64,000 nt of DNA from Paenibacillus aestuarii (lineage in GTDB: Bacteria > Bacillota > Bacilli > Paenibacillales > NBRC-103111), in contig NZ_JAQFVF010000019.1 of NCBI RefSeq assembly GCF_027789125.1, forward strand, positions 1 through 64,000, read 5' to 3'. Shown here piece by piece: positions 8,129 through 17,093 of the stretch (within the stretch, counting starts at the first letter, position 1; every line of letters starts with the position of its first letter). A model generated the notes under the pieces. It did no database searches and had not been told where the DNA came from. It saw only the letters and a list, made by a program, of their open reading frames with translations. The translations under genes and the position numbers were made by a program.

Positions 8129-8740
8129 ATGCATTGGCTTTCCATCATCGGGATCGGGCTGGCGGCAAACCTGGATAATTTGGGCATCGGGGTTTCCTTT
8201 GGCGCGCGCAAAATGAAAATCCCTTTTGTTTCCAATCTGATCATTGCCATCTTATCGATGATTGCTTCGTATTTGTCTATCACGGTAGGTCATGTCGTGA
8301 CATACTACATGCCAAGTCACTTAGCCAACTGGTTTGGCGGATTGATGATCATTTTTATCGGCTTATGGGGCATTCGCACCGATGTCATGAAGCGCCGGTC
8401 TCCAGTCCCGAAACCGAAAGAAGGCGCCAATGAACTCACTGCTATGCTGCATGACCCCGTTCAGGCGGATAAAGACCACAATAACATTTTGTCATGGAAA
8501 GAGTCCCTCACCTTGGGCCTTGCCCTGGCCATCAATTGTTTGGCGGGCGGGTTCGGAGCAGGCATAACAGGCCTGGCGCCTTTGCCAACGACGCTGGCCG
8601 TCGGCCTATTTTCACTCCTTACCGTGGACCTGGGCATCCGGGCAGGCCAGCAGCTGGCCAAAACCTGGCTCGGCCAATGGTCCAATCTGGCAGGCGGCAT
8701 TTTGCTCATTGCGATCGGCTTGTATGAAATCTTTATTTGA
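8129..8740 (+). CDS. ytaF: Sporulation membrane protein YtaF (MntP-like fold)
   Basis: A 203-residue membrane protein with six hydrophobic helices in two inverted halves: GIGLAANLDNLGIGVSFGAR and LTLGLALAINCLAGGFGAG. The repeated Asn/Asp-bearing helices are typical of the MntP/YtaF superfamily of small cation exporters. In B. subtilis YtaF is linked to sporulation. The start follows AAGGAGGGG. The last eight bases overlap the end of the convergent kinase gene. Transport of manganese or a related ion is inference. Confidence 0.85.
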   Translation: MHWLSIIGIGLAANLDNLGIGVSFGARKMKIPFVSNLIIAILSMIASYLSITVGHVVTYYMPSHLANWFGGLMIIFIGLWGIRTDVMKRRSPVPKPKEGANELTAMLHDPVQADKDHNNILSWKESLTLGLALAINCLAGGFGAGITGLAPLPTTLAVGLFSLLTVDLGIRAGQQLAKTWLGQWSNLAGGILLIAIGLYEIFI

Positions 8741-9704
8741 GCCCATTGCTCCTCAAAAAACCTAACGTTTGTTTAATAATCTCCAACGTTTCTTCATGCT
8801 GCTGCAGCAAGCTGACTCTGTCAAATTTATCCTGCGCCAGATCCCCTTCGATTAGCATCAGAACCCAGATCGAATACAAAGCGGCGTATTTATGATAGCT
8901 GCGCATAAAATCTTCCCCGACCGGCGTATCCCGCTTGGCACGTGCCTGAACATAACTTTCCAGGATATCCAGCCGAGCGTCCGGGCTAACCACTTCTCTG
9001 CGGTACATGGGACTCGTAATGTCAATCAGGCAAAAAAGGTCCCAGTACACGCTATTGTTATGAATGTATTCCCAATCGATAATGACTAGCTCTTGTTCCG
9101 TGCGCGCGACATTAAGGGGATATAAATCCCCATGCGACAGGACGATATCCCCCTCGATCTGCTCGCTGCTTGCAAGTTCACGATGATAATAAGCCACGTC
9201 CTTTTCATCAAAACCGTTATTATTCAGCATAGCAACAATGCGTTCCTGGTTAGCCAGCAAGCTCTCTTGAATCGAACGAGCCCGTGGGGTATGTCCTTCA
9301 AAGCCGGCCGGCAGCAGATCAGTTGGCAAAGCATGCCACAAAGGAATGACCGCAGCAGCTTCCTTCAGCGTGTCAGGATGGAAGCTATGCTTTAACACGC
9401 CCATGTCCTCTACCAGTATCCAATAATGCTCAGGCCGTTCTTCGGCAGCATACAAATATATCCGGGGAACGCGAACTTCAGCGATCTTGGGCAAAATATG
9501 CGTCTGCACCCAAATCTCTTTGCCGATGCTCGTATCATTTGTAAGCGGTTTAAAAATAAAGCTGTACACGCTTCCGTCCGTAAGAACGCGCACCCGTTCC
9601 ACTTGATGGCCATTCCGGCCGGTATAGATTACTTCGCGCTCATGGGCGATGCCGTCCCGGACTTCGCCGGTTTCCGTAAACCATTGTTCGAACTGTCGCT
9701 CCAT
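8733..9704 (-). CDS. APH-fold phosphotransferase (aminoglycoside/choline kinase type)
   Basis: A 323-residue kinase-like protein. The catalytic loop VLSHGDLYPLNV carries the Brenner-motif Asp and Asn, and IIDWEY is the metal-binding DFG equivalent. The APH family phosphorylates antibiotics, choline, homoserine or sugars; with no resistance context the natural substrate cannot be named. The start is an ATG with a weak AGGACGG upstream. The 3' end overlaps ytaF by eight bases convergently. Confidence 0.85.
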   Translation of the reverse strand: MERQFEQWFTETGEVRDGIAHEREVIYTGRNGHQVERVRVLTDGSVYSFIFKPLTNDTSIGKEIWVQTHILPKIAEVRVPRIYLYAAEERPEHYWILVEDMGVLKHSFHPDTLKEAAAVIPLWHALPTDLLPAGFEGHTPRARSIQESLLANQERIVAMLNNNGFDEKDVAYYHRELASSEQIEGDIVLSHGDLYPLNVARTEQELVIIDWEYIHNNSVYWDLFCLIDITSPMYRREVVSPDARLDILESYVQARAKRDTPVGEDFMRSYHKYAALYSIWVLMLIEGDLAQDKFDRVSLLQQHEETLEIIKQTLGFLRSNGLK

Positions 9705-9823
9705 CCAAATTCACCGTCCTGCTAAGATATGTTGTGGGCCGCTAGCAGACCCATAAAGGAAATCGAGGCTGTTATTTCGAATTATAAACTATTCAGATTG
9801 ACTTATGGAGGTGGCTTGCTAAA

Positions 9824-10636
9824 ATGTCCGCAAAGCCTTTGGTATCCGTCATTATCCCTACCTATAATCGCCCGCTGGAGCTGTCCGAGCTTGTTGAATC
9901 GTTGTGGCGGCAGATGCACCGCAATTTACAGATCATCATCGTCAACGACTGCGGGCCGTCCGTTGATTTTATTCGTGAGCTCTACCCGGAGCTCAACATT
10001 CAAATCGTGGACATGCCGGACAATAGGAAGCATGTTCATGCCCGCAACCGCGGTCTGCTGGAAGCCAAAGGCGAATTCATCATGCTGTGCGATGATGACG
10101 ATCTGCTGCTTCCTTCGCATGTGGAGCGCATGCTCCAAGAGATCGAAGATTGCGATCTCGTCTACGCCGACGTAGAGATTTTCGATTACGTCATCGAACA
10201 CGGCGTACGCAAGCCGACGGACAGATTCGTTTTTGCTTACGAATTCGATATTCCGGCGATGCGCAAATTTTCCACCTTCCACGCTTCCGGCTGCCTGTTC
10301 CGCCCTGCGCTGCTGGAACAATTGGGGCCGTTCGACACGGAAGTGTTCCATTACTGGGACTGGGACTTCTTCCTGCGGGCCGCCGAGCGCTATCGCGTTA
10401 AGCGCGTCCCTGCCGCCAGCGTGCTCTATGCGTTCTCCCAGCAAGGCGGCAATATGTCTGGCCAGCTTGAGGACATGCGTCCCTATCTGGACCTGCTGTC
10501 AGCCAAGCATCAGCTGGGCGAGCTGCCGACCAAAAACTTTTTTCTCCTGCTGGAAGAACCGGAGGTCAAAGCCCGCAGAGCGGCTACCGAGCTGCTGTGG
10601 GACGGCGAACCGATCCGCTCGCGCTATTCACATTGA
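9824..10636 (+). CDS. Family 2 glycosyltransferase
   Basis: A 270-residue soluble GT-A fold enzyme. VSVIIPTYNRPLELSELVES opens the nucleotide-binding domain, LQIIIVNDCG follows, and CDDDDLLLP holds the DXD metal/sugar-nucleotide motif. HYWDWDFFLRAAERYRVKRV is the acceptor-side Asp region. No membrane segment is present, so it works in the cytosol, probably on a surface glycan or a glycosylated protein. GGAGGTGG precedes the ATG by nine bases. It stands alone and overlaps the AraC gene by nine bases at the 3' end. Confidence 0.9.
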   Translation: MSAKPLVSVIIPTYNRPLELSELVESLWRQMHRNLQIIIVNDCGPSVDFIRELYPELNIQIVDMPDNRKHVHARNRGLLEAKGEFIMLCDDDDLLLPSHVERMLQEIEDCDLVYADVEIFDYVIEHGVRKPTDRFVFAYEFDIPAMRKFSTFHASGCLFRPALLEQLGPFDTEVFHYWDWDFFLRAAERYRVKRVPAASVLYAFSQQGGNMSGQLEDMRPYLDLLSAKHQLGELPTKNFFLLLEEPEVKARRAATELLWDGEPIRSRYSH

Positions 10637-11470
10637 GCCTTTGATATACAAGCTGCGAAACTCGCTCGGGGTCATGCCTTCATGCTCATGAAAGCGCTGG
10701 TTAAAGTAGCTGGCGCTGGCATACCCCGCTTCTTGGGCGATCTCTTTGATCGGCCAATTTTCTTTCTCGATTAAGCGCTGCTTGGCGAATTGAATGCGGC
10801 ACAGCGTAATGAAAGACAGCGGGGTCATCGACATGGCCTTGCGGAACAATTTGCAAAAATAGTACGAACTGACCCCCGCCTGCTCAGCCCACTCCTCCAG
10901 CACGAACGGCTCGCATGCCTTTTGCTGCATGGAGGGGAGCAGAGCGAGAATGCGCTCGATCGACTCCTTCCCCCGATTCCCGGTTAAAGGCGCAGCATAG
11001 CTCATAAACTCGCTCAAAATCATATACGTAAGTGTCGATAAATGCGTCGTCCGCAAGATGTTATTCGTCTCCGCCTCCATCAGCAGCTCATGAAAGGCCG
11101 CTTCCAGCTCGCCCCAACGTTTGAGCGTCCACAACAGGCGCAGAAAACCTTTTTCCAACAAAAACTCCTTCAGATGGTCCCCGTAAAAATGCACCCAGCG
11201 CACATCCCACGGGTCGTCCTCACTGCTGTAATATTTTTGCTGCTGATACGGAATGTAGAGAAAAGCATCCCCTTTTTGCAGCGTGTACAACGTCCCCTCA
11301 TGCTCCAAGTATCCTTTTCCAGCAACGATAAAATGCAGGCTGTAGCTCGTCCATAACCCCTCTGCCCGATCAACGTCATGATCCGCTTCCTCCCGATACC
11401 AGCCCACGGATTCCGGAAAAATAAAATAAGACGACTGCTGCAGCATCGGCAGCATGACATGTCTGCGCAT
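10628..11470 (-). CDS. AraC family transcriptional regulator
   Basis: A regulator of about 280 residues: an N-terminal cupin sugar-sensing domain (HFIVAGKGYLEHEGTLYTLQ, then FLYIPYQQQKYYSS) and a C-terminal double helix-turn-helix (LEEWAEQAGVSSYYFCKLFR and IKEIAQEAGYASASYFNQRF). The ATG at 11470 follows GGGGGTG; a TTG at 11497 is possible but has no site. It diverges from the Gfo/Idh-AKR operon and is the obvious candidate to regulate it, probably as a sugar-responsive activator. Confidence 0.9.
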   Translation of the reverse strand: MRRHVMLPMLQQSSYFIFPESVGWYREEADHDVDRAEGLWTSYSLHFIVAGKGYLEHEGTLYTLQKGDAFLYIPYQQQKYYSSEDDPWDVRWVHFYGDHLKEFLLEKGFLRLLWTLKRWGELEAAFHELLMEAETNNILRTTHLSTLTYMILSEFMSYAAPLTGNRGKESIERILALLPSMQQKACEPFVLEEWAEQAGVSSYYFCKLFRKAMSMTPLSFITLCRIQFAKQRLIEKENWPIKEIAQEAGYASASYFNQRFHEHEGMTPSEFRSLYIKGSM

Positions 11471-11512
11471 GGCGCACCCCCACAACCTTGATGACAATAT
11501 TCCGATATCCGA

Positions 11513-11570
11513 CGCAAAATATTGTTATATTCATTTTAATAAACTGATTTTATAATGACAATATAACGCA
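11513..11570. promoter_or_regulatory. Divergent AraC / oxidoreductase control region
   Basis: The 135 bases between the two divergent starts contain inverted arms GTTATATT (11524-11531) and AATATAAC (11560-11567) and a direct repeat ACGCAAAA (from 11513 and again from about 11566). TATAAT at 11551-11556 is a good -10 for the plus-strand operon but has no good -35, which suits an activator-dependent promoter. Confidence 0.5.
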
Positions 11571-11605
11571 AAACACACCAATAAACAGGGAGAGATGATG
11601 ACAAA

Positions 11606-12607
11606 ATGACGAAGCTTCGCTGGGGCATTTTGGGCTGTGCAGGCATTGCAATCCGCTCCTGCATTCCAGGTATACAGCAATCCGAAACAGGGGTCGTAGC
11701 AGCGATTGCGAGCCGTGATTTACAGAAGTCGCAGGAGACTGCAGCCAAACTGGACATTCCCACCGCATATGGCAGCTATGAAGAACTGCTGGCGGATCCG
11801 AATATCGACGCCGTGTACATCCCGCTGCCGAATCATTTGCATAAGGAATGGACCATTCGTGCGGCTCAAGCAGGCAAGCATCTGCTTTGCGAGAAGCCGG
11901 CTGCGCTCAACACCGCCGAAGTGGAAGAAATGGTTGCCGCTTGCGAAGAGGCCGGCGTACTGTTTGCCGAAGCGTTCATGTACCGCCATCATCCGCGCTA
12001 TGAGCGCATTCAGGCGATCATCGAATCCGGCGAAATCGGCGACGTTCGCGGCATCCACAGCACCTTCACCTTCAATAATCCAGGCGACAGTAAGAATGTC
12101 CGTTTCGTGAAAGCTTGGGGCGGCGGCTCGATGTACGATGTCGGCTGTTACCCGATCAGCGTTGCCCGTCTCCTGCTGGGCCGTGAACCGGAAGCGGTGA
12201 CGACCCATGCCCTGTTCTCGCCCGAACACGATAACGTCGACATGATGATGTCCGGCCTTGTTGAATTCAGCGACAATGTGGCGCTTACTTTCGACTGTGG
12301 CATGTGGGCGAACTTCCGCAACACACTGGAAGTACTTGGTACCACAGGCCGGATCGAAGTGCCTTCCGCTTTTGTCGCGCGGACAGAAGAAGACGGTCTG
12401 TTCTACGTCATCACCGGCGACGGACGCCGCGTGGAACAAGTCCCTTATGTGAATCAATATGCACTGCAAGCTGACGACATGGCTTATGCGGCTTGGGGTC
12501 AGAGAGCTCTGCGTTTCGCTCCAAGTGATGCTATTCGTAATATGAAAGTGATCGATGCTTGCCTGCAGTCCGCTAGCGAGCGCGCCCGGGTTGTTATTCA
12601 AGGCTAA
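11606..12607 (+). CDS. Gfo/Idh/MocA family oxidoreductase
   Basis: A 333-residue NAD(P)-dependent sugar or inositol dehydrogenase. The N-terminal Rossmann fold begins LRWGILGCAGIA; HLLCEKPAALN holds the conserved EKP lysine; the C-terminal alpha/beta domain follows (GGGSMYDVGCYPI). It is the first gene of a two-gene operon with an aldo/keto reductase 36 bases downstream, which suggests a paired oxidation and reduction of one sugar (for example scyllo-inositol or a keto-sugar). Exact substrate unknown. Probably controlled by the divergent AraC regulator. Confidence 0.92.
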   Translation: MTKLRWGILGCAGIAIRSCIPGIQQSETGVVAAIASRDLQKSQETAAKLDIPTAYGSYEELLADPNIDAVYIPLPNHLHKEWTIRAAQAGKHLLCEKPAALNTAEVEEMVAACEEAGVLFAEAFMYRHHPRYERIQAIIESGEIGDVRGIHSTFTFNNPGDSKNVRFVKAWGGGSMYDVGCYPISVARLLLGREPEAVTTHALFSPEHDNVDMMMSGLVEFSDNVALTFDCGMWANFRNTLEVLGTTGRIEVPSAFVARTEEDGLFYVITGDGRRVEQVPYVNQYALQADDMAYAAWGQRALRFAPSDAIRNMKVIDACLQSASERARVVIQG

Positions 12608-12643
12608 CCAGCCATTACCAATTATGAAAAGGATGGGATCACA

Positions 12644-13582
12644 TTGAAGCATATCCATATTCAAGGACTAGATAAACCGGTTTCCCAGCTCATTATGGGC
12701 TCGGACTTCTTCAGATTGAATAACGGCGAAGAAGTGAGCGAAATTCTCAGCCATTATTTGGCGATCGGCGGCAATACCATCGACACGGCCCACATTTATT
12801 GCGGCGGCGAAAGCGAGCAAGCGCTTGGCATTTGGCTGGATCAGAACCGGAACCGCGAATCGATTAACATCTTCACCAAAGGCGCGCATCATGACGCAAA
12901 CGGCCCGCGTGTGAACGCCGAGGCGATCCGCAGCGACTTGTTTACCAGCCTTGAGCGGCTACGCACAGATTATATCGAGCTCTACGCGCTGCATCGCGAT
13001 GACCCGTCCGTCCCTGTCGGCGCGATCGTGGAAGCGCTTAATGAGCACGTCGAAGCTGGACGCATCCGTGCGTTCGGAGGTTCGAACTGGACGCATGAGC
13101 GCCTTCAGGAAGCTAACGACTACGCGGCGCAGCACGGTCTAATCGGCTTCAGCTTCAGCAGCCCGAACCTCAGCCTCGCGAAAGCGAACGAACCGTTCTG
13201 GGCCGGCTGTGTGTCGGCTGATGCCGATACGCTCGCTTGGCACGAGCGGACGCAGCTGCCGCTGCTGTCCTGGTCCGCGCAAGCCCGCGGCTTTTTCAGC
13301 GGCCGCTTCACGCCGGACAACCGCGAGAACGCGGACCTCGTCCGCGTCTTCTACAGCGACGCGAACTGGTCGCGCCTGCGCCGCGCCGAAGAGCTGGCCC
13401 AGCAGAAAGGCGTCAGCACGATCCAAATTGCGCTGGCCTACGTGCTGAACCAGTCGTTCCCGACCGGTGCGCTGATCGGGCCGCGCAGCGAAGCTGAGAT
13501 GCTGTCGTGTAACGAAGGCGCACAGCTTCAGTTGACAGCGCAAGAGCTCGCTTGGCTGGATTTGACGGAAGCAGCGGTATAA
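12644..13582 (+). CDS. Aldo/keto reductase, second gene of the sugar operon
   Basis: A 312-residue AKR-family enzyme. Tetrad residues are visible: Asp and Tyr in TIDTAHIYCGGESEQAL, Lys in IFTKGAHH, and His in LYALHRDDP. The start is a TTG with AGGATGG about eight bases upstream. It follows the Gfo/Idh gene closely and precedes a terminator, so the two form one transcript. Sequence similarity to the AKR at 4138 is only family-level. Substrate unknown. Confidence 0.9.
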   Translation: MKHIHIQGLDKPVSQLIMGSDFFRLNNGEEVSEILSHYLAIGGNTIDTAHIYCGGESEQALGIWLDQNRNRESINIFTKGAHHDANGPRVNAEAIRSDLFTSLERLRTDYIELYALHRDDPSVPVGAIVEALNEHVEAGRIRAFGGSNWTHERLQEANDYAAQHGLIGFSFSSPNLSLAKANEPFWAGCVSADADTLAWHERTQLPLLSWSAQARGFFSGRFTPDNRENADLVRVFYSDANWSRLRRAEELAQQKGVSTIQIALAYVLNQSFPTGALIGPRSEAEMLSCNEGAQLQLTAQELAWLDLTEAAV

Positions 13583-13600
13583 CTACAGCAGCTTATACTT

Positions 13601-13634
13601 GGGCACCCTGGCTTTGATGCTGGGGTGCTTTTTA
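13601..13634 (+). terminator. Terminator of the Gfo/AKR operon
   Basis: GCACCCTGGC and GCTGGGGTGC form a stem around a short loop, followed by TTTTTAG. Confidence 0.88.
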
Positions 13635-13798
13635 GTATGCGCCGCTCCTTCTCATCCCGATAGACGATCTATCCATGGGCATGATAAGATACAAGTAGCG
13701 TCCTTATTCACTTCATGGTCGGACAGGCGTTCCCTCTGGAACGCTCCCAATTAGCGTAAGATGCCCGCTTAATCATAGCAAAGCCCTTAGGAGGATCC

Positions 13799-14554
13799 AT
13801 GGGAAAAACTGATGTGCGCAGAGATGCGATCATGCAAATCATTAAAGATAGAGGCTCCATCGCCTTAACCGATATCGTTCAGCAATTTGCTGTGTCTGAA
13901 GCCACCGCAAGGCGCGACCTGGAAATTCTGGAGCAGGAGAAGCGCTGCATCCGCACGTTTGGCGGCGCTGTGCTGGAAAGCCTGAAGGTGGAAGTCCCCT
14001 TTTTCAACAAAATGGACCTCTTCACCGAGGAGAAAAAAGAGATCGCCGATAAGGCGCTGCGCTTCATCGAAGACGGCGATATTATCGGCTTGACCGGCGG
14101 CACGACGACCACGTTTATCGCCAAGAAGCTCAACCAGTTCAAAAACTTGACCGTCATCACCAATGCAGTCAATATCGCTTATGAGCTGATCGGCACTCCC
14201 GGCTTGCAGCTTATCGTGACAGGCGGCGTCATCCGCACGCAGACGTTTGAGCTGTCCGGACCGCTCGCCAACGCGACGCTGGAAAATCTCAGCATCCGCA
14301 AAACGTTTATGGGCTGCGACGGCATCTCTTTGACCCGCGGCATGATGATCTACAACGAACTAGAAGCCGAAACGAACCGCTGTATGATGAAAAGGTCGAT
14401 GGACACCTACCTCGTCGCAGACCATTCCAAATTCAGCCGCAGCTCGCTGTTCGTCATCGGCGAAGTGCAGGAAACGACCGGCATCATCAGCGATTCTGCG
14501 ATCACTCCGGAGATGATGCTTGCTTATAAAGAGGCCGGCGTCCCTTTTCTATAA
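13799..14554 (+). CDS. DeoR/GlpR family transcriptional regulator
   Basis: A 251-residue repressor. The N-terminal DeoR helix-turn-helix is IALTDIVQQFAVSEATARRD, followed by the LRTFGGA-like linker (CIRTFGGAVLE). The C-terminal sugar-phosphate isomerase-like effector domain carries GLTGGTTTTFIAKKL and the TYLVADHSKFSRSS motif. AGGAGGATCC directly precedes the ATG. Members sense phosphorylated sugars. No adjacent catabolic gene follows on the same strand; the Gfo/AKR operon just upstream is a possible target but is separated by a terminator. Confidence 0.92.
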   Translation: MGKTDVRRDAIMQIIKDRGSIALTDIVQQFAVSEATARRDLEILEQEKRCIRTFGGAVLESLKVEVPFFNKMDLFTEEKKEIADKALRFIEDGDIIGLTGGTTTTFIAKKLNQFKNLTVITNAVNIAYELIGTPGLQLIVTGGVIRTQTFELSGPLANATLENLSIRKTFMGCDGISLTRGMMIYNELEAETNRCMMKRSMDTYLVADHSKFSRSSLFVIGEVQETTGIISDSAITPEMMLAYKEAGVPFL

Positions 14555-14565
14555 CACACAAAATA

Positions 14566-14623
14566 AAAACACCTGTCAGCACTGGATTTATTGGTACGCT
14601 CCAGATATTGACAGGTGTTTTTT
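14566..14623 (+). terminator. Terminator after the DeoR gene
   Basis: AAAACACCTGTCA (14566-14578) pairs with TGACAGGTGTTTT (14609-14621), and an inner CTGGA/TCCAG extends it. T-run follows on plus; the A-run on the other side also serves the convergent pseudogene. Confidence 0.92.
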
Positions 14624-14643
14624 GTGCGTTATTTTCCCCGAGA

Positions 14644-15531
14644 TTAACGTCCTGTGGAATACCAGTCCAGCACTCGTAAAGCACGGAGCGTGTTCCAGCG
14701 GCTAGGCTCTCCTTCCACGCCTTCCATGTCGAAGTGAACGCGATCGGAGTGCACGTTTTCGAGCGGCCATTTCCCGTCCGGATCTTGTTTCTTCGCCACC
14801 CACTCCACTGCCTCCGCGACCCGTTCGTCTGGCTTAACACCAGCGCTGCGCAAGTAATCCAGTCCCCGCAACACATCGTAATGCCAAGTGGTCGGGAACG
14901 AGAAACGCAGCCAATAGGTATCAATCACCTAGCCAGACGAAAGCGATCTCATCATGCGACGCTCCAGCAGGTACTCGTGTGCTCGCAGGCGAGCTTCCGT
15001 TACTGCAGCCGTTTCCCCCTTGGCTCTCTCGAACGCTAACAGCCCTTCCAGTACGCAGATGGTGCTGTGGAAAGAGGAGCGCCGGCTTTGTGGAGCGTCG
15101 CAATTCCAGCCTCCGTCCTCAAGCTGCTCGCTCAGGAGCCGCTCGGCGAGCAGGTCGCTTGCCTCTCCGAAGTAGGCGCCAGCGCCAAGGATCCAGCCAT
15201 TGACGCAGGGCTCGGTCTCGCCGTCGAAGTAGGGCAGACCGCCCATACGCTCCTGCCAGACGATCCGATCACGTACAAGGCCGATCGCTCTTCGGGCTTC
15301 CTCTTCCGCTGGAGCCAAGCCCAAGTCCTTCAACAGCAGCAAGGTGTAGCTCGTGCACAGCCAATTCCGCGCGTCTGCCTCACCGCCCCAGTTGCCCTGA
15401 GGAGATTGCAGGCCGAGAACCCTGGCGCCCCAACCTTCCGTTGCAATCCGCGACCGCTCTTCGGCAACCCATTCATCCGGCTCCTTGGTTAAGTCCCGCA
15501 TCACCTGCCAACGGATCGCAGGATCCTACTG
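14644..15531 (-). pseudogene. Squalene-cyclase-like (prenyltransferase/squalene oxidase repeat) protein, broken
   Basis: The reading begins DPAIRWQVMRDLTKEP and runs about 295 codons, with repeats typical of the SQHop cyclase/prenyltransferase alpha-barrel: LLSEQLEDGGWNCD and LDYLRSAGVKPDERVAEAVE. One in-frame TAG at 14929-14931 splits it, between RMMRSLSSG and VIDTYWLRFSFP; the frame is unchanged across it, so a single substitution of GAG or CAG would restore it. A second TAG lies just before the DPAIRW segment, where relatives have further N-terminal residues, so the N-terminus is also lost. Intact relatives are uncharacterised. A sequencing error could explain only the first stop. Confidence 0.82.
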
Positions 15532-15606
15532 GCAACTTCGCAGTCATAGATCAAGCGGCAACTATCTCCCAGTCGAATGAAAGGCGCTCATGCAGCCATA
15601 AACACT

Positions 15607-15660
15607 AAAAAAGCAATACTTTAAATCGCAAACAATGCGACCAAAGTATTGCTTCTTTAA
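15607..15660 (-). terminator. Terminator of the second MFS gene
   Basis: AAGCAATACTTT (15611-15622) pairs perfectly with AAAGTATTGCTT (15643-15654); A/T runs on both sides make it usable from either strand. Confidence 0.88.
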
Positions 15661-15670
15661 TGCCCTACAC

Positions 15671-16942
15671 CTACTCCGCCTGCACCTGTGCCTGCGACTC
15701 AGTTTCCGCTTTCGGCTGCGACTTCATCTTCAGCGTAGGCAGCATAACCAGCACGCCAATGACGAATAGTCCCGCCGAGACCAGATACAACGAAGATAGC
15801 GGAAACATATCTTTCAGCTTCCCGGCTAAGCTCATCGTGATCACCATCGCTCCCATGAACAACGGATTCAAGATCCCGTTGACCCGTCCCACGTAAGCTT
15901 CTTCCGTGTTACCCAAAATCATCGTCGAGATCCCGATTTGAATCGCCGGGAGCACGAGTCCCATGAGGAATTGCACCGCAAGCGCAATCCACAGCGTATG
16001 AGTGACGCCCATTGCCGCGATCGTCACGATGCTGACGGCCATTCCCAAGGTCAACATCGCCTGCGGGGACATCCGCTTGGAGAAAGCCATCGCCAGCCCG
16101 CCACCAATAATCATAGCTGATCCGTTAGCCACCATGAACCATTGTAGATTCTCTTTGGGCAAGCCCAGATTCTCCGTGACGACGTAGAGGCCAAGCGGAT
16201 TAATTAACCCCAGCGCAAGTCCCGCGACGGCAAAGCAAGCGCCGAGCAGCACGAGCAGCCGGTTGCGCCGCACATAGCGGAAACCTTGACCCATTTCCTG
16301 AAAAATATGAGTCTCGCGATTTCCCGCCGCCTCTTTCTTATCCGCAGGAAGCCATGTCAGCACAAGCGCGGAAAGCAGGAAACACACCCCCATAATCGCA
16401 ATCGCGACTTTAATGCCGAAGTGAAAATATACGTAAGTGCCCATCAGCGGACCAATAATCATAAAAATTGCAAACATGGACTGATACATGGACATGCCCA
16501 TTTGCATTTGCGATTCAGGCACATGAACCTTGAACAGCTTCATTCCCGAAGGTTGGGAAAATTGCGACAGGATCGACGAGACCAAGGTCGCAAAGAAAAT
16601 GGCTTTCCAAGAACCGTAGTACAGCGTAATCATCACGGCAAAAACAGAGACGGCGCTTAGCAAATCGCACCAGACCATCGTTAATTTCGGCCTCCAGCGG
16701 TCAGCGAAAGCCCCACCGATGAACGAGAATAAGAAAATCGGCGCAAACTCGGCCACGGAAATCAAAGACACCGAAATCGGATCGTTATTGGTCATATCCG
16801 TTACATAGAGCAGGACCCCAAAGTTGCGGACCCAGATCCCAATTTGCAAAAACAAGCCCGACAGCATAATCGTCTGCACGAAGCGATTGGCAAGAAACGA
16901 GCGCATCGTCGGCGCTTCGGCTGCTGCAGTTGGTTGTGACAT
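15671..16942 (-). CDS. MFS transporter (MFS_3 type)
   Basis: A 423-residue carrier with about twelve hydrophobic segments and the loop motif GGAFADRWRPK after the second helix. It resembles EntS/MFS_3 exporters in its N-terminal half. The ATG at 16942 follows GGGGTG by eight bases. It is monocistronic with no regulator next to it. The C-terminal tail is short, charged and Gln-rich. Substrate unknown; export of a drug or siderophore-like compound is inference from the subfamily. Confidence 0.88.
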   Translation of the reverse strand: MSQPTAAAEAPTMRSFLANRFVQTIMLSGLFLQIGIWVRNFGVLLYVTDMTNNDPISVSLISVAEFAPIFLFSFIGGAFADRWRPKLTMVWCDLLSAVSVFAVMITLYYGSWKAIFFATLVSSILSQFSQPSGMKLFKVHVPESQMQMGMSMYQSMFAIFMIIGPLMGTYVYFHFGIKVAIAIMGVCFLLSALVLTWLPADKKEAAGNRETHIFQEMGQGFRYVRRNRLLVLLGACFAVAGLALGLINPLGLYVVTENLGLPKENLQWFMVANGSAMIIGGGLAMAFSKRMSPQAMLTLGMAVSIVTIAAMGVTHTLWIALAVQFLMGLVLPAIQIGISTMILGNTEEAYVGRVNGILNPLFMGAMVITMSLAGKLKDMFPLSSLYLVSAGLFVIGVLVMLPTLKMKSQPKAETESQAQVQAE

Positions 16943-17093
16943 CAAACAAACACCCCTTCAACTTCAAATCACGGGTACGATTTAACACATAGGTGAGAAC
17001 TATGTAAAAAGTTTCGCCCCCTATCTAAAGTACAGAAGAGGTGTTGATAAGTCTAGTGACAGCGGTCATATGACCAGTCACATTTTTTTCCAG

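Noticed and set aside
8733..9704. An antibiotic resistance gene, from the APH fold.
   Set aside because: The fold covers many non-resistance kinases and no mobile element or resistance context is nearby.
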